Shown here piece by piece: positions 17,722-26,457 of a stretch of DNA of 50,550 nt; positions within the stretch are counted from its first letter, which is position 1, and each line of letters begins with the position of its first letter. Below the pieces are notes generated by a model. The model made no database searches and had not been told where the DNA came from. It was given only the letters and a program-made list of their open reading frames with translations. The stretch covers positions 1 to 50,550 of the forward strand of contig CAMDOH010000009.1 in the NCBI GenBank assembly GCA_945903605.1, read 5' to 3'. The position numbers and the translations under genes were made by a program. This DNA comes from Akkermansia muciniphila. Its GTDB lineage: Bacteria; Verrucomicrobiota; Verrucomicrobiia; Limisphaerales; UBA1100.

Positions 17722-20661
17722 ATGAATCGCATGATGACCCGTTGCATTATCCTCACGCTGCTGATCTGTTCGGCAGGACTCCAGGCCCAATCAACAAACA
17801 ACGAAGAGGTCTTTCTCACCAACACGCGCCAGCTCACGCTGGAAGGCAAACGCAGCGGAGAGGGCTATTATTCGAGCGATGGCAAGCAGATCATTTTTCA
17901 AAGCGAACGGCAGCAGGACAATCCGTTCTACCAGATTTACATCCTCGACTTGCGCAGTGGCGATACTCACCGCGTCTCCACTGGCATCGGCAAAACCACT
18001 TGCGCTTTCTTCCGCCCCAAATCCGATGAAGTGCTCTTTGCCTCCACGCATCAAGACACCGAATCGAAAGCGAAACAGAAAGCCGAATTCGAATTGCGAG
18101 CCAGTGGCCAGACCCGGCGATATGCCTGGGACTACGATGAGCGCATGGATTTGTTCACCTGCCGGCGAGATGGGAGCAAGCTGAAGCGGTTGACCGAGTC
18201 GCCCGGCTATGATGCCGAAGCCTCCTATTCGCCAGATGGTTCAAAGATTGTTCTCTGCTCCATCCGCGATGCCTACCCTGAAGACAAACTTTCCACAGCC
18301 GACCGGCAGAAACTCAAGCTCGACCCATCCTACTTCGCCGAGATTTACCTGATGAACGCCGATGGATCCGGAATCAAGCGGCTCACGCGCACGCCCGGCT
18401 ACGATGGGGGGCCGTTCTTCTCGCCCGATGGTCAGCGGATCATCTGGAGGCGATTCAACGAGAAGGGCGATGCGGCTGATGTCTATACAATGAAGCTGGA
18501 CGGCACGGATAAAAAACGCCTCACGGATTTCTCCTCGATTTCATGGGCGCCCTATCATCATCCCAGCGGCGGTTACGTGATCTTTGCTGCCAACAAACTC
18601 GGTTTCTCCAATTTCGAATTGTACCTAGTGGACACTTCCGGCGTGAAGGAACCCGTGCAGGTGACCTACAGCGACGGGTTCGATGGCCTGCCAGTTTTCT
18701 CGCCCGATGGAACGCAACTTTGCTGGACATCCAATCGTGCCGAAGACAAAAAATCACAACTCTATATCAGCGCATGGAACCATTCTGCCGCGCTGACCGC
18801 ACTGAAGACCGCACCCGCTCGCGCCGCCAAAGCTGAAATCGCTGCTCCCAAGCTGCCCGTGCCGGCTGTGACAAATGCCGTCGCCCCTTCCGCAAAACTC
18901 ACCGCCAACATCACCGCAGGCGACTTGCGCCGTCATGTGGATTATCTCACCTCGGAAAAACTTGAAGGGAGAATGACCGGCACAACCGGCACGCAGCTCG
19001 CCGCCGATTACATCGTTGAGCAACTCAAAGCGGCGGGACTCAAACCCGGCGGGGAAAGCAATTCGTGGTTTCACACCTACGAGTACACCGCCGCCAGTTC
19101 CGTAGTCAGCAATCAAACGAAATGCGTCATCGTGAAAGACGGGAAGGAAATCCCATTCGAACTTGGCCGCGATTTCCGTCCGTTCTCATTTTCTGGCAAT
19201 CAAAGTTTCGAGGGCGAAGTGGTGTTTGGCGGTTACGGCATTGCCGTTCCCAAAGCGCACACTCTTGTCGATCCATTGGGCAGCGCGAATGTCTCCAACA
19301 AAGTCGTGCTCTTATTCCGTTACTGGCCGCCCAACAAAGATGAAAAAGTGCTCACCGAACTTCGCAATGCGGCCGGTCTGGTGTTGAAGGCGCAAACTGC
19401 GAAACAGCGCGGCGCCAAGGCGATTCTGCTGGTTTCAGGTCCCAACTCGGAGAACGCCGGCAAGCTTGTGCCGTTCGAAGTGGGTGGTGGAAACGTGGGG
19501 ATCCCCGCGGCCAGCATCACGGCCGAAGTCGCCGAATTGTTGCTCGCCGGCACGGGCATGAATCTCAAACAATTGCAGGACGCTACGGATAAAGGAGAGA
19601 CGAACGCACTTCCAAAATCGCCCGCGCTCAAGGTGAAACTGTCGGTCGAACTCAAACGTGAAAAGAAGACTGACCGGAATGTTCTCGCGCTGTTGCCACC
19701 TGTCAAAGTGACCGCGACGAATGAGTACGTGTTGCTCGGCGCGCACTACGATCATCTTGGCCGACGCATTGCGCAGACTCCCGGCAAAAGCGGGCCGGAT
19801 GTCGAGTCGATTCATTTCGGTGCGGACGACAACGCATCGGGCAGCGCGTTGCTTTTGGAATTGGCCGCGGAGCTTGCAGAAGACCGCCGCAAAAATCCGG
19901 ATGCCTACCCACGGGGATTGTTGTTCGGATTCTGGTCCGGCGAAGAGATCGGGTTGATTGGCTCCACCAAGTTTGTTGAGAAGCCAACAATGTTGCTGAC
20001 GAACATCACTGCATACTTGAATTTCGACATGGTAGGCCGCCTGCGAAATAACAAACTGATGATGCAGGGGCTGGGTTCTTCCACCGGCTGGAAAAAGCTC
20101 ATTGAGAAACGCAATGTCGCTGCCGGGTTCAATCTCACCTTGCAGGACGACCCATTCCTGCCAACCGACACCGCGCCGATCTATCCGAAGGGAATCCCTG
20201 TGCTGGCGTTTTTCACCGGCCTGCATGATCAATATCACAAACCGACGGACACGGCGGCCACGCTCGATTACATCGGTGGACAGCGGATCGGACAATTTGC
20301 GATTCAATTGACGCAAGACCTCGTGCAATTGCCGGAGCGGTTGGCATACGTGAAGATCGTTCGCGGCGCCAGTGGCGGGGCTCCCCGCGAAGGTCTCCGT
20401 GCCTATCTCGGCACCATTCCGGATTACGCGAGTGATGTAAAAGGCATGCGTATCTCTGATGTTCGTGCAGGGGCGCCGGCAGCGAAAGGTGGAATGAAAG
20501 GCGGCGATGTCATTGTCGAATTCAACGGCAAGAAAGTGGAGAACATCCAGGATTACACTGCGGCATTGGACGGAGTGAAAATCGGGCAGCCGGTGAAGGT
20601 GATCGTTCTGCGCGACGACAAGCGTGTGGAGTTGATGTTGACGCCCGAAGCGCGGAACTGA
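17722..20661 (+). CDS. Secreted TolB-propeller / PA / M28 metallopeptidase / PDZ protein
   Basis: The protein has 979 residues. A signal peptide (MNRMMTRCIILTLLICSAGLQAQ) is followed by a TolB-type propeller to about residue 365, with repeated SPDG blades (EASYSPDGSKIV, GPFFSPDGQRII, LPVFSPDGTQLC). A protease-associated insert is near 500-620. The M28 zinc peptidase domain follows, with ligands His675 (GAHYDH), Asp702 (ADDNASG), Glu741/742 (SGEEIGL), Asp769 (NFDMVG) and His839 (YHKPTD). A C-terminal PDZ domain covers about 880-979 (GAPAAKGGMKGGDVIVEFNGKKV). All five dinuclear-zinc residues are present, so an active exported aminopeptidase is expected. The propeller may select substrates. Start choice among GTG 17689, ATG 17722 and ATG 17731 is uncertain; no Shine-Dalgarno decides it. 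Confidence 0.88.
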   Translation: MNRMMTRCIILTLLICSAGLQAQSTNNEEVFLTNTRQLTLEGKRSGEGYYSSDGKQIIFQSERQQDNPFYQIYILDLRSGDTHRVSTGIGKTTCAFFRPKSDEVLFASTHQDTESKAKQKAEFELRASGQTRRYAWDYDERMDLFTCRRDGSKLKRLTESPGYDAEASYSPDGSKIVLCSIRDAYPEDKLSTADRQKLKLDPSYFAEIYLMNADGSGIKRLTRTPGYDGGPFFSPDGQRIIWRRFNEKGDAADVYTMKLDGTDKKRLTDFSSISWAPYHHPSGGYVIFAANKLGFSNFELYLVDTSGVKEPVQVTYSDGFDGLPVFSPDGTQLCWTSNRAEDKKSQLYISAWNHSAALTALKTAPARAAKAEIAAPKLPVPAVTNAVAPSAKLTANITAGDLRRHVDYLTSEKLEGRMTGTTGTQLAADYIVEQLKAAGLKPGGESNSWFHTYEYTAASSVVSNQTKCVIVKDGKEIPFELGRDFRPFSFSGNQSFEGEVVFGGYGIAVPKAHTLVDPLGSANVSNKVVLLFRYWPPNKDEKVLTELRNAAGLVLKAQTAKQRGAKAILLVSGPNSENAGKLVPFEVGGGNVGIPAASITAEVAELLLAGTGMNLKQLQDATDKGETNALPKSPALKVKLSVELKREKKTDRNVLALLPPVKVTATNEYVLLGAHYDHLGRRIAQTPGKSGPDVESIHFGADDNASGSALLLELAAELAEDRRKNPDAYPRGLLFGFWSGEEIGLIGSTKFVEKPTMLLTNITAYLNFDMVGRLRNNKLMMQGLGSSTGWKKLIEKRNVAAGFNLTLQDDPFLPTDTAPIYPKGIPVLAFFTGLHDQYHKPTDTAATLDYIGGQRIGQFAIQLTQDLVQLPERLAYVKIVRGASGGAPREGLRAYLGTIPDYASDVKGMRISDVRAGAPAAKGGMKGGDVIVEFNGKKVENIQDYTAALDGVKIGQPVKVIVLRDDKRVELMLTPEARN

Positions 20662-20667
20662 CCGGGT

Positions 20668-22857
20668 TCAGTTGCTCTTCAAATTGCGGTGCAATTCGCG
20701 GAGCCGATCGAGATCGAAGCCGGTCGGCGCTTTTTCGATGATCCATTCGATATCGGCTTTTGCGGCGACCTTCTCGCCAATTCGAATCAATACGAAGACT
20801 CGATTGAGGCGTTCGTTGGCTGCGTCGGGATCAAGAACTAGCAGAGTGTTCAGGCTTCTCAGCAGTGGAGTGGATTGAGTTTCGGGTGTGTTGCGGATGA
20901 TGTTTCGTAACATTCGGATGATCATCTCGCGTTTGCTGGTCGGCTTCAGATGAGATTCTTCGAGAGCAACGCCGGTTTGGTTTTTGACGATGAGACTGGC
21001 CTCCGCGCGTGAGATGAGCTTGCCGTCATCGTATACATCGATCAACTGCGGTTTGCCTTCTTTGGACCTGTGCTCGACGATAAAATGGCCTGGCAACGGT
21101 ATTCCAACCACATCGAGACCGAGTCGCGTGGCGAGTTCGATGTAGAGAATAGAAAGCGTGATGGGGATGCCTTCGCGATCTTCGATGACCTCATTGAGAT
21201 AACTATTGGCGCGGTTATAGTAATCGCCCCGGCTGCCATGAAACCCATTCTCCTCGAAAAGAAATCTTCTGAGTCGTTCTAGCTTCTGTTCCGGTTTGGA
21301 GTCCTTAGGGATGCTGGTCATCATCTGCCGCGCAAAATCATCCAACACATTTCGATAATGGTTCGTATCGATCTCTTCGTTGTCGAGCTTGGCCAGCAAG
21401 AGGGCGGCGAGTAACAGGTCGTTTTTATCATCAGTTCTAGCGAGCGCTTTCAAGAGTTCATCTTGTACGGATTGTTCGTGAAGTTGATCTGAGAGTCGCC
21501 GCAAGCGTGCGGCTTGTTGGTCGAGCGCTTTGGCTCGATCGCGCAGATAGGGTATTGTTCCGGGAGCAGACTTGAGTTTGGCCGTCAGTTGATCCGTCTC
21601 GCTTTTCAAGGCATCGATTTCTTTCCGCAAATCAGGCGGTAATACAATTGTTTTTGTTTGGAGAGATGAGCCAATTTGAAACTGGCGGAATTCAGCTTGA
21701 GTTGTCCTGAACTTGGCGAGGCCAGCAGCGCCAGAAGTCAATCCGGTGTCCAATGATTCAATGGCGAGATGACCGTTGACGAAGCATTGGATGCGCCCTT
21801 TATCATGCCGGACTTTGAGTGTGTTCCAGTCGCCCGGAAGATAGTGCGGGCTGTTTGTTTCAGTGAGGATTGTCCATTGATATACAGTCGGCCCATCGAA
21901 TCGGGTCAAACGAAGTTTGCCGGCCGTCGGATAGAAACCATAATGTTTGTCGGCTCCATCGGCAGCGAAGATGAGTCCGGCGGCACCGGCTTCATCATTG
22001 AGTTTCACGTCCACTTGGATTTCATGCGGCATTTTTGGAGTCTCCTTTTGATAAAGGCAGATGGACCGGCCACCAAAACCAGTGCCCGATTCTCGCACTT
22101 GGATCCTTCCTGCTCGCTGGGTCCAGCGTGCTCCCAAGAGAGTCTTCCATTCATTTGAGTTCAGAGCACCGATTGTCAGCCAACGATCCATGGGGACTGG
22201 ATTGGGTTTGGCCAGTAACGGCTTGATCGCATTCACTGGCATCGCGAAACCAAGATTTTGCGTGACGGTGGATTTGAGTGTCATGATTCCCTGCACTCGA
22301 CCTTCGATGTCAATCACAGGGCCGCCGCTGTTGCCGGGTTCGACAGGAATTGCCAATTGCAACATTTCTCCCAGTTCAAGTTCGCGACGCGCAGAGAGAA
22401 TGCCTTGAACGACACTGCCTGCGAATCCGAGCGGGTTGCCGAAAGCGATGAGGGTGCTGCCTTGCTTCAATTCGGCGGAATCCCCGAGTGGAATGGGTTT
22501 GAGACCTTTGGCGTCGATGCGAAGAACAGCGAGATCTTGCTTGCGATCCCAAGCGTGAATCTCGGTGACATCGTATTGCTTTCCATCGGCGAGACGAATG
22601 GTGATCGCGCGACCTTCACCGATCACGTGCAGGCTTGTGGCGATGAGCCCTTCGCCGACGACAAATCCAGTGCCAGTGCCTTCTTTTGCGTCGCCGCGCC
22701 CAGCATGGGTGACGGTGACCACCGATGGCTTGATTGTGGTGATCAGCTTCTCAATGGTCGGCCCGCTCTTAGCTGGTTCGGGCGCACCTGCAATGATCAG
22801 AGGGCAGGGGATTGTGTTGAGCAGCAGAATGACGATTGAAAGAAGTGTGCGCTTCAT
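20668..22857 (-). CDS. Exported trypsin-like protease fused to a lectin-like and a SirB1-type domain
   Basis: The protein has 729 residues from ATG 22857 (signal peptide MKRTLLSIVILLLNTIPCPL). An in-frame start 12 codons upstream is possible. The DegP-like S1C domain has the triad His77 (TSLHVIG), Asp108 (QDLAVLRI) and Ser177 (PGNSGGPV). The middle (about 228-395) is concanavalin/DUF1080-like, with DWNTLKVRHDKGRIQCFVNGHL. A charged helical stretch follows (about 405-470). The C-terminus (about 475-729) is a SirB1/transglutaminase-core-2 plus TPR region (YLNEVIEDREGIPITLSILYIELATRLGLDVVGIPLPGHF). The SirB1 part has no obvious catalytic Cys, as usual. Role is unknown; periplasmic proteolysis or quality control is plausible for the first domain. 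It converges closely on the M28 peptidase gene. Confidence 0.85.
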   Translation of the reverse strand: MKRTLLSIVILLLNTIPCPLIIAGAPEPAKSGPTIEKLITTIKPSVVTVTHAGRGDAKEGTGTGFVVGEGLIATSLHVIGEGRAITIRLADGKQYDVTEIHAWDRKQDLAVLRIDAKGLKPIPLGDSAELKQGSTLIAFGNPLGFAGSVVQGILSARRELELGEMLQLAIPVEPGNSGGPVIDIEGRVQGIMTLKSTVTQNLGFAMPVNAIKPLLAKPNPVPMDRWLTIGALNSNEWKTLLGARWTQRAGRIQVRESGTGFGGRSICLYQKETPKMPHEIQVDVKLNDEAGAAGLIFAADGADKHYGFYPTAGKLRLTRFDGPTVYQWTILTETNSPHYLPGDWNTLKVRHDKGRIQCFVNGHLAIESLDTGLTSGAAGLAKFRTTQAEFRQFQIGSSLQTKTIVLPPDLRKEIDALKSETDQLTAKLKSAPGTIPYLRDRAKALDQQAARLRRLSDQLHEQSVQDELLKALARTDDKNDLLLAALLLAKLDNEEIDTNHYRNVLDDFARQMMTSIPKDSKPEQKLERLRRFLFEENGFHGSRGDYYNRANSYLNEVIEDREGIPITLSILYIELATRLGLDVVGIPLPGHFIVEHRSKEGKPQLIDVYDDGKLISRAEASLIVKNQTGVALEESHLKPTSKREMIIRMLRNIIRNTPETQSTPLLRSLNTLLVLDPDAANERLNRVFVLIRIGEKVAAKADIEWIIEKAPTGFDLDRLRELHRNLKSN

Positions 22858-22992
22858 GGTCAAGTCAGCTTTGAATCTCATTAAAAGTTTCATCTCGTAA
22901 AGCGATGGAATGGTTGCCGTTCAGTCAACTGGGAACTAAGTCGTTGTCAAGCCCTTGAAGCGAATCCAATCTAAATCATCGAAAGGAATACT

Positions 22993-23109
22993 ATGGGGAT
23001 GAGCATCGGTTTAATAATATTGGTGATTGCGGTCGGATTCCTCGTGGCCGCTGCAATAGGTGTCGGTATTTTTTTGGCGACACGCGACAAAGATGACACG
23101 AGCGAATAA
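22993..23109 (+). CDS. 38-residue single-pass membrane peptide
   Basis: This is a short frame with one hydrophobic helix (residues 4-29, LIILVIAVGFLVAAAIGVGI) and a charged tail ATRDKDDTSE. AAAGGA-type Shine-Dalgarno sequence (GAAAGGA, 22981-22987) sits six bases before the ATG, which is rare in this window where most genes lack one. It lies 65 bases upstream of the DUF1587-1585 cytochrome gene on the same strand. Possible roles are a small subunit or a membrane anchor for that system, but this is inference. Being so short it could be chance; the Shine-Dalgarno and the transmembrane composition argue against that. Confidence 0.6.
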   Translation: MGMSIGLIILVIAVGFLVAAAIGVGIFLATRDKDDTSE

Positions 23110-23174
23110 GACTTCCTATTCGAAGCTTGTGTTGGATTTTTCACTGAACTAGATTTGGCAGGTTTTGTTGGAGG

Positions 23175-25076
23175 ATGAAAATTCAATTCCCCATATTTGC
23201 GGCTCTAATCATGTTTGGCGCTACCCTGCGTTCCGAACCCGCAGTCGCATCCTTCGAACAGGACATTCAGCCTTTGCTCAAAACTTACTGTTATCGATGC
23301 CATGGTGACGGGAAGAAAAAGGCAGGTTTATCGCTGGATTCTTACAAGAACGAAATGGATGTCGTTCGTGATTACAAGGTGTGGGAGCGAGTTCACGAAA
23401 ATCTCGCAAAGCGAGAGATGCCACCGAAGGAGAAAGATGTGTCACAACCAACATCAGCCGAAAGGACGCTGTTGGCATCATGGATTCGACAGCGACTCGA
23501 TACGCATTATCGCACTTCGAAACCAGAAGCCGGACGAGTGACTGTCCGTCGTTTGAATCGGCAAGAGTACAACAATACAATCCGTGATTTGTTCGGGATT
23601 GATTTCAAGCCCGCAGCCAATTTCCCAGAGGATGATTCGGGACATGGTTTTGACACCATCGGCGATGTTCTTTCACTTTCACCGCTGCATTTCGAAAAGT
23701 ATCTGGCCGCAGCAGAGTCCATATTAGACAGATCCATAGTCGCCCCGATACAAGGCAAGCCAATCGATGTTTCGAAGATTACTGATTTTCATCGTAAAAC
23801 ATTCACCAAAACGGTCACTCCACAAACTCGTGATGCGGTCGCCAAGGAAACCCTCGGTAAATTTGCTGCGCGCGCTTTCCGAAGACCCCTGGCAGACGCT
23901 GAATTGGACCGTTATCTTCGCTTTATGACAATCGCCGATAAAGAAGGCGATGGATTCGTCCGTGGCATCAAACTCGCCATGCAGGCGATGCTGGTATCTC
24001 CGCATTTTCTTTTTCGATGGGAACTCGACACGCCTGCAACTGGCGCATCCCCACAGCGCCCGATGAATGAATTTGAGTTGGCCTCGCGCCTCTCCTATTT
24101 CCTTTGGAGCAGCATGCCCGATGAAGCTCTGTCTAATCTTGCTGGAAAAGGGTTGCTGCGAAAAAACCTTGAATCTGAGGTGCGTCGAATGATTCGCGAT
24201 CCGAAGTCGGAGGCATTCGTCGCAAACTTTGCTGGTCAGTGGTTGCAAATCCGAAACTTGAATGTGGTGACTCCGGATAAAACTTTGTTTCCCATTTTCA
24301 CGGATCAATTGCGAGATGACATGCGCCGTGAGACAGAACTCTTCTTTCAGTACATCATGAAAGAAGACAGAAGCGTGAATGAGTTCCTGAATGCGAATTA
24401 TACATTCGCGAATGAACGGCTCGCAAAACATTACGGGATCAACAACGTGCGTGGAGAGCAATTCCAGCGCATCAACGTGACTGGCACCGCACGTGGTGGA
24501 TTGCTCGCACAGGCAAGTATTCTGACGATCACTTCGAACCCCAATCGCACTTCGCCCGTTAAACGTGGTAAATGGATTCTGGAAAATATTCTGGGAACTC
24601 CCATTCCAGCTCCACCACCAAACGTGCCGGAGTTGGATGAGAAAAAAGTTCTCTCAGGAAACCTCCGCGAACAAATGGTGCAGCATCGGTCCAATGCAAA
24701 CTGCTCCTCTTGCCACGAACGGATGGATCCCATCGGTTTTGGTTTCGAGAACTTTGACGCAGTTGGGCGTTGGAGGTTGAACGACGGAGGAACACCCATC
24801 AACGCAGCCGACAAGCTCGCTTCGGGAGAATCGTTCAACGGCCCAGCAGAGTTGAAAGCGCTTCTTTACAAGCGCAAGGCTGATTTCTCGCGTTGCCTCA
24901 CCGATAAGATGCTTACGTATGCGCTGGGGCGCGGCATGGAGCATTTCGATCGAGCAACAATTGAAAGCATCGTCACTTCGCTTGAAAAACAGAACGGAAA
25001 GTTTTCTGCGCTCGTGATTGGTGTAGTCAAAAGCATGCCATTCGACATGCGTCGGGTGGATTCACTCGCGCCGTGA
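23175..25076 (+). CDS. Secreted PSCyt1/DUF1587/1595/1592/1588/1585 c-type cytochrome protein
   Basis: The protein has 633 residues and a short signal peptide (MKIQFPIFAALIMFGATLRS). Order of domains: PSCyt1 with heme motif CYRCH (39-43); DUF1587 from about 120 (VTVRRLNRQEYNNTIRDLFGID); DUF1595 around 220-285 (FAARAFRRPLADAELDRY); DUF1592 (SPHFLFRWE, ELASRLSYFLWSSMPDEAL); DUF1588 (RGGLLAQASILTITSNPNRTSPVKRGK) with a second heme motif CSSCHERMDP (Cys510, Cys513, His514); and DUF1585 at the end (CLTDKMLTYALGRG). The set is typical for PVC bacteria; its biochemical role is unknown. DUF1552 follows 46 bases downstream, the standard pairing. Two CxxCH motifs suggest a diheme exported protein. Confidence 0.93.
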   Translation: MKIQFPIFAALIMFGATLRSEPAVASFEQDIQPLLKTYCYRCHGDGKKKAGLSLDSYKNEMDVVRDYKVWERVHENLAKREMPPKEKDVSQPTSAERTLLASWIRQRLDTHYRTSKPEAGRVTVRRLNRQEYNNTIRDLFGIDFKPAANFPEDDSGHGFDTIGDVLSLSPLHFEKYLAAAESILDRSIVAPIQGKPIDVSKITDFHRKTFTKTVTPQTRDAVAKETLGKFAARAFRRPLADAELDRYLRFMTIADKEGDGFVRGIKLAMQAMLVSPHFLFRWELDTPATGASPQRPMNEFELASRLSYFLWSSMPDEALSNLAGKGLLRKNLESEVRRMIRDPKSEAFVANFAGQWLQIRNLNVVTPDKTLFPIFTDQLRDDMRRETELFFQYIMKEDRSVNEFLNANYTFANERLAKHYGINNVRGEQFQRINVTGTARGGLLAQASILTITSNPNRTSPVKRGKWILENILGTPIPAPPPNVPELDEKKVLSGNLREQMVQHRSNANCSSCHERMDPIGFGFENFDAVGRWRLNDGGTPINAADKLASGESFNGPAELKALLYKRKADFSRCLTDKMLTYALGRGMEHFDRATIESIVTSLEKQNGKFSALVIGVVKSMPFDMRRVDSLAP

Positions 25077-25122
25077 GCTTGAGTTTTGAACATTTTCACA
25101 TTACTTTGCGTCAAGAACTGAG

Positions 25123-26457
25123 ATGAGAATGCCAATGGAACGAAGGACTTTTCTGCGCGGCTTGGGAACAGCGATGGCATTGCCAATGTTGGAGGCAATG
25201 ACTCCGCGAAATCTCGTTGGAGCGGGCGCTTCGCATCCAAAACGAATGGCATTTGTCTACATACCCAACGGCGCGAACATGGTTGATTGGACCCCTCGCG
25301 TCACCGGTCCCAACTACGAACTGCCCTACATTCTGGAACCGCTGAAGGAACATAAAAAAGAATTGCTCGTCATATCGGGTTTGACCCATGACAAGGCTCG
25401 TGCGAATGGCGATGGGGCAGGGGATCATGCTCGTGCGAATGCGACATTCCTGACGGGATGCCAAGCAAGAAAGACGAGCGCTGCCAATATTAAAGCGGGG
25501 ATATCTGTCGACCAAGTGGCCGCGGCAGTGAATCCTGGCAAGACTCGTTTCCCATCGCTTGAACTGAGCAGTGATGCTGTGCGGATGTCAGGCAATTGTG
25601 ATTCTGGCTACAGTTGTGCATACCAATTCAATCTGGCTTGGAAGGGAGAATCCACACCGGTTCCACCAGAATCCAATCCACGCGCTGTGTTCGACCGTCT
25701 CTTTGGTAACAGCAAAAAGGCAGAGGTGGACGAAAATCGCGCGCGTCGCGATCGCTACAAGAAGAGCATCCTTGATTTTGTCTTGGAGGATGCCAATTCG
25801 CTTAAGGGCAAACTGGGCACCTCCGACCGGAGGAAACTGGAAGAATATCTCGATGCGATTCGTGAAGTAGAAATGCGAATTGATGCGGCTGCAAATGCGC
25901 CTGTTGATCTTCCAGCCGGATTTGTTGTTCCGGCAGGAGTCCCAAAAGATTTCGCTCAACATGTCCGGCTCATGGGCGACATGATTGCATTGGCATTTCA
26001 GACTGACTCAACTCGGATTGCTACATTTCTGCTGGCGCACGATGGTAGCAATCGTAGCTACCCGACACTCGGCATCAAAGAAGGTCACCACGATCTTTCC
26101 CATCACGGAAATCTTGAAGAGAAGAAAAAGAAGATTGCGCAGATCAACCGGTTTCACGTGCAGCAATTTGCTTATCTCATGCAGAAGATGAAGTCGATTA
26201 AAGAGGGAAACGGCACGCTGCTGGATAACACGATGATTGTCTACGGCGGTGCCATCAGCGATGGAAACCGGCACAATCACAATGACCTTCCTGTTCTCGT
26301 CGCCGGTAATGGTGGCGGATTAATCAAAACAGGGCGGCATATTCGTTACCCAGACAACACCCCGATGGCAAATTTGTTCCTCTCAATGCTTGACGGTTTT
26401 GGCGTGCCGACCGAGAGGCTCGGTGACAGCACTGGAAAACTAACAGGGCTGTCTTAA
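25123..26457 (+). CDS. Tat-exported DUF1552 protein
   Basis: The protein has 444 residues. Its start has a twin-arginine motif (ERRTFLRGLG, Arg7-Arg8) and a hydrophobic stretch (TAMALPMLEAM). The conserved opening KRMAFVYIPNGANMVDWTP and the later GDHARANATFLTGCQARKT, ELSSDAVRMSGNCDSGYSCAYQ and YGGAISDGNRHNHNDLPVLVAG are DUF1552 signatures. DUF1552 belongs to the same alkaline-phosphatase-like group as DUF1501 and is the partner of DUF1592-type cytochromes. Export folded by Tat suggests a bound cofactor or metal, though no metal set has been proven for the family. Its stop directly abuts the stop of the convergent regulator gene without a spacer. Confidence 0.92.
   Translation: MRMPMERRTFLRGLGTAMALPMLEAMTPRNLVGAGASHPKRMAFVYIPNGANMVDWTPRVTGPNYELPYILEPLKEHKKELLVISGLTHDKARANGDGAGDHARANATFLTGCQARKTSAANIKAGISVDQVAAAVNPGKTRFPSLELSSDAVRMSGNCDSGYSCAYQFNLAWKGESTPVPPESNPRAVFDRLFGNSKKAEVDENRARRDRYKKSILDFVLEDANSLKGKLGTSDRRKLEEYLDAIREVEMRIDAAANAPVDLPAGFVVPAGVPKDFAQHVRLMGDMIALAFQTDSTRIATFLLAHDGSNRSYPTLGIKEGHHDLSHHGNLEEKKKKIAQINRFHVQQFAYLMQKMKSIKEGNGTLLDNTMIVYGGAISDGNRHNHNDLPVLVAGNGGGLIKTGRHIRYPDNTPMANLFLSMLDGFGVPTERLGDSTGKLTGLS

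Noticed and set aside
19435-20328. 297-codon open frame opposite the M28 peptidase
   Set aside because: It covers the zinc-ligand part of the peptidase on the other strand and has no coherent domain.
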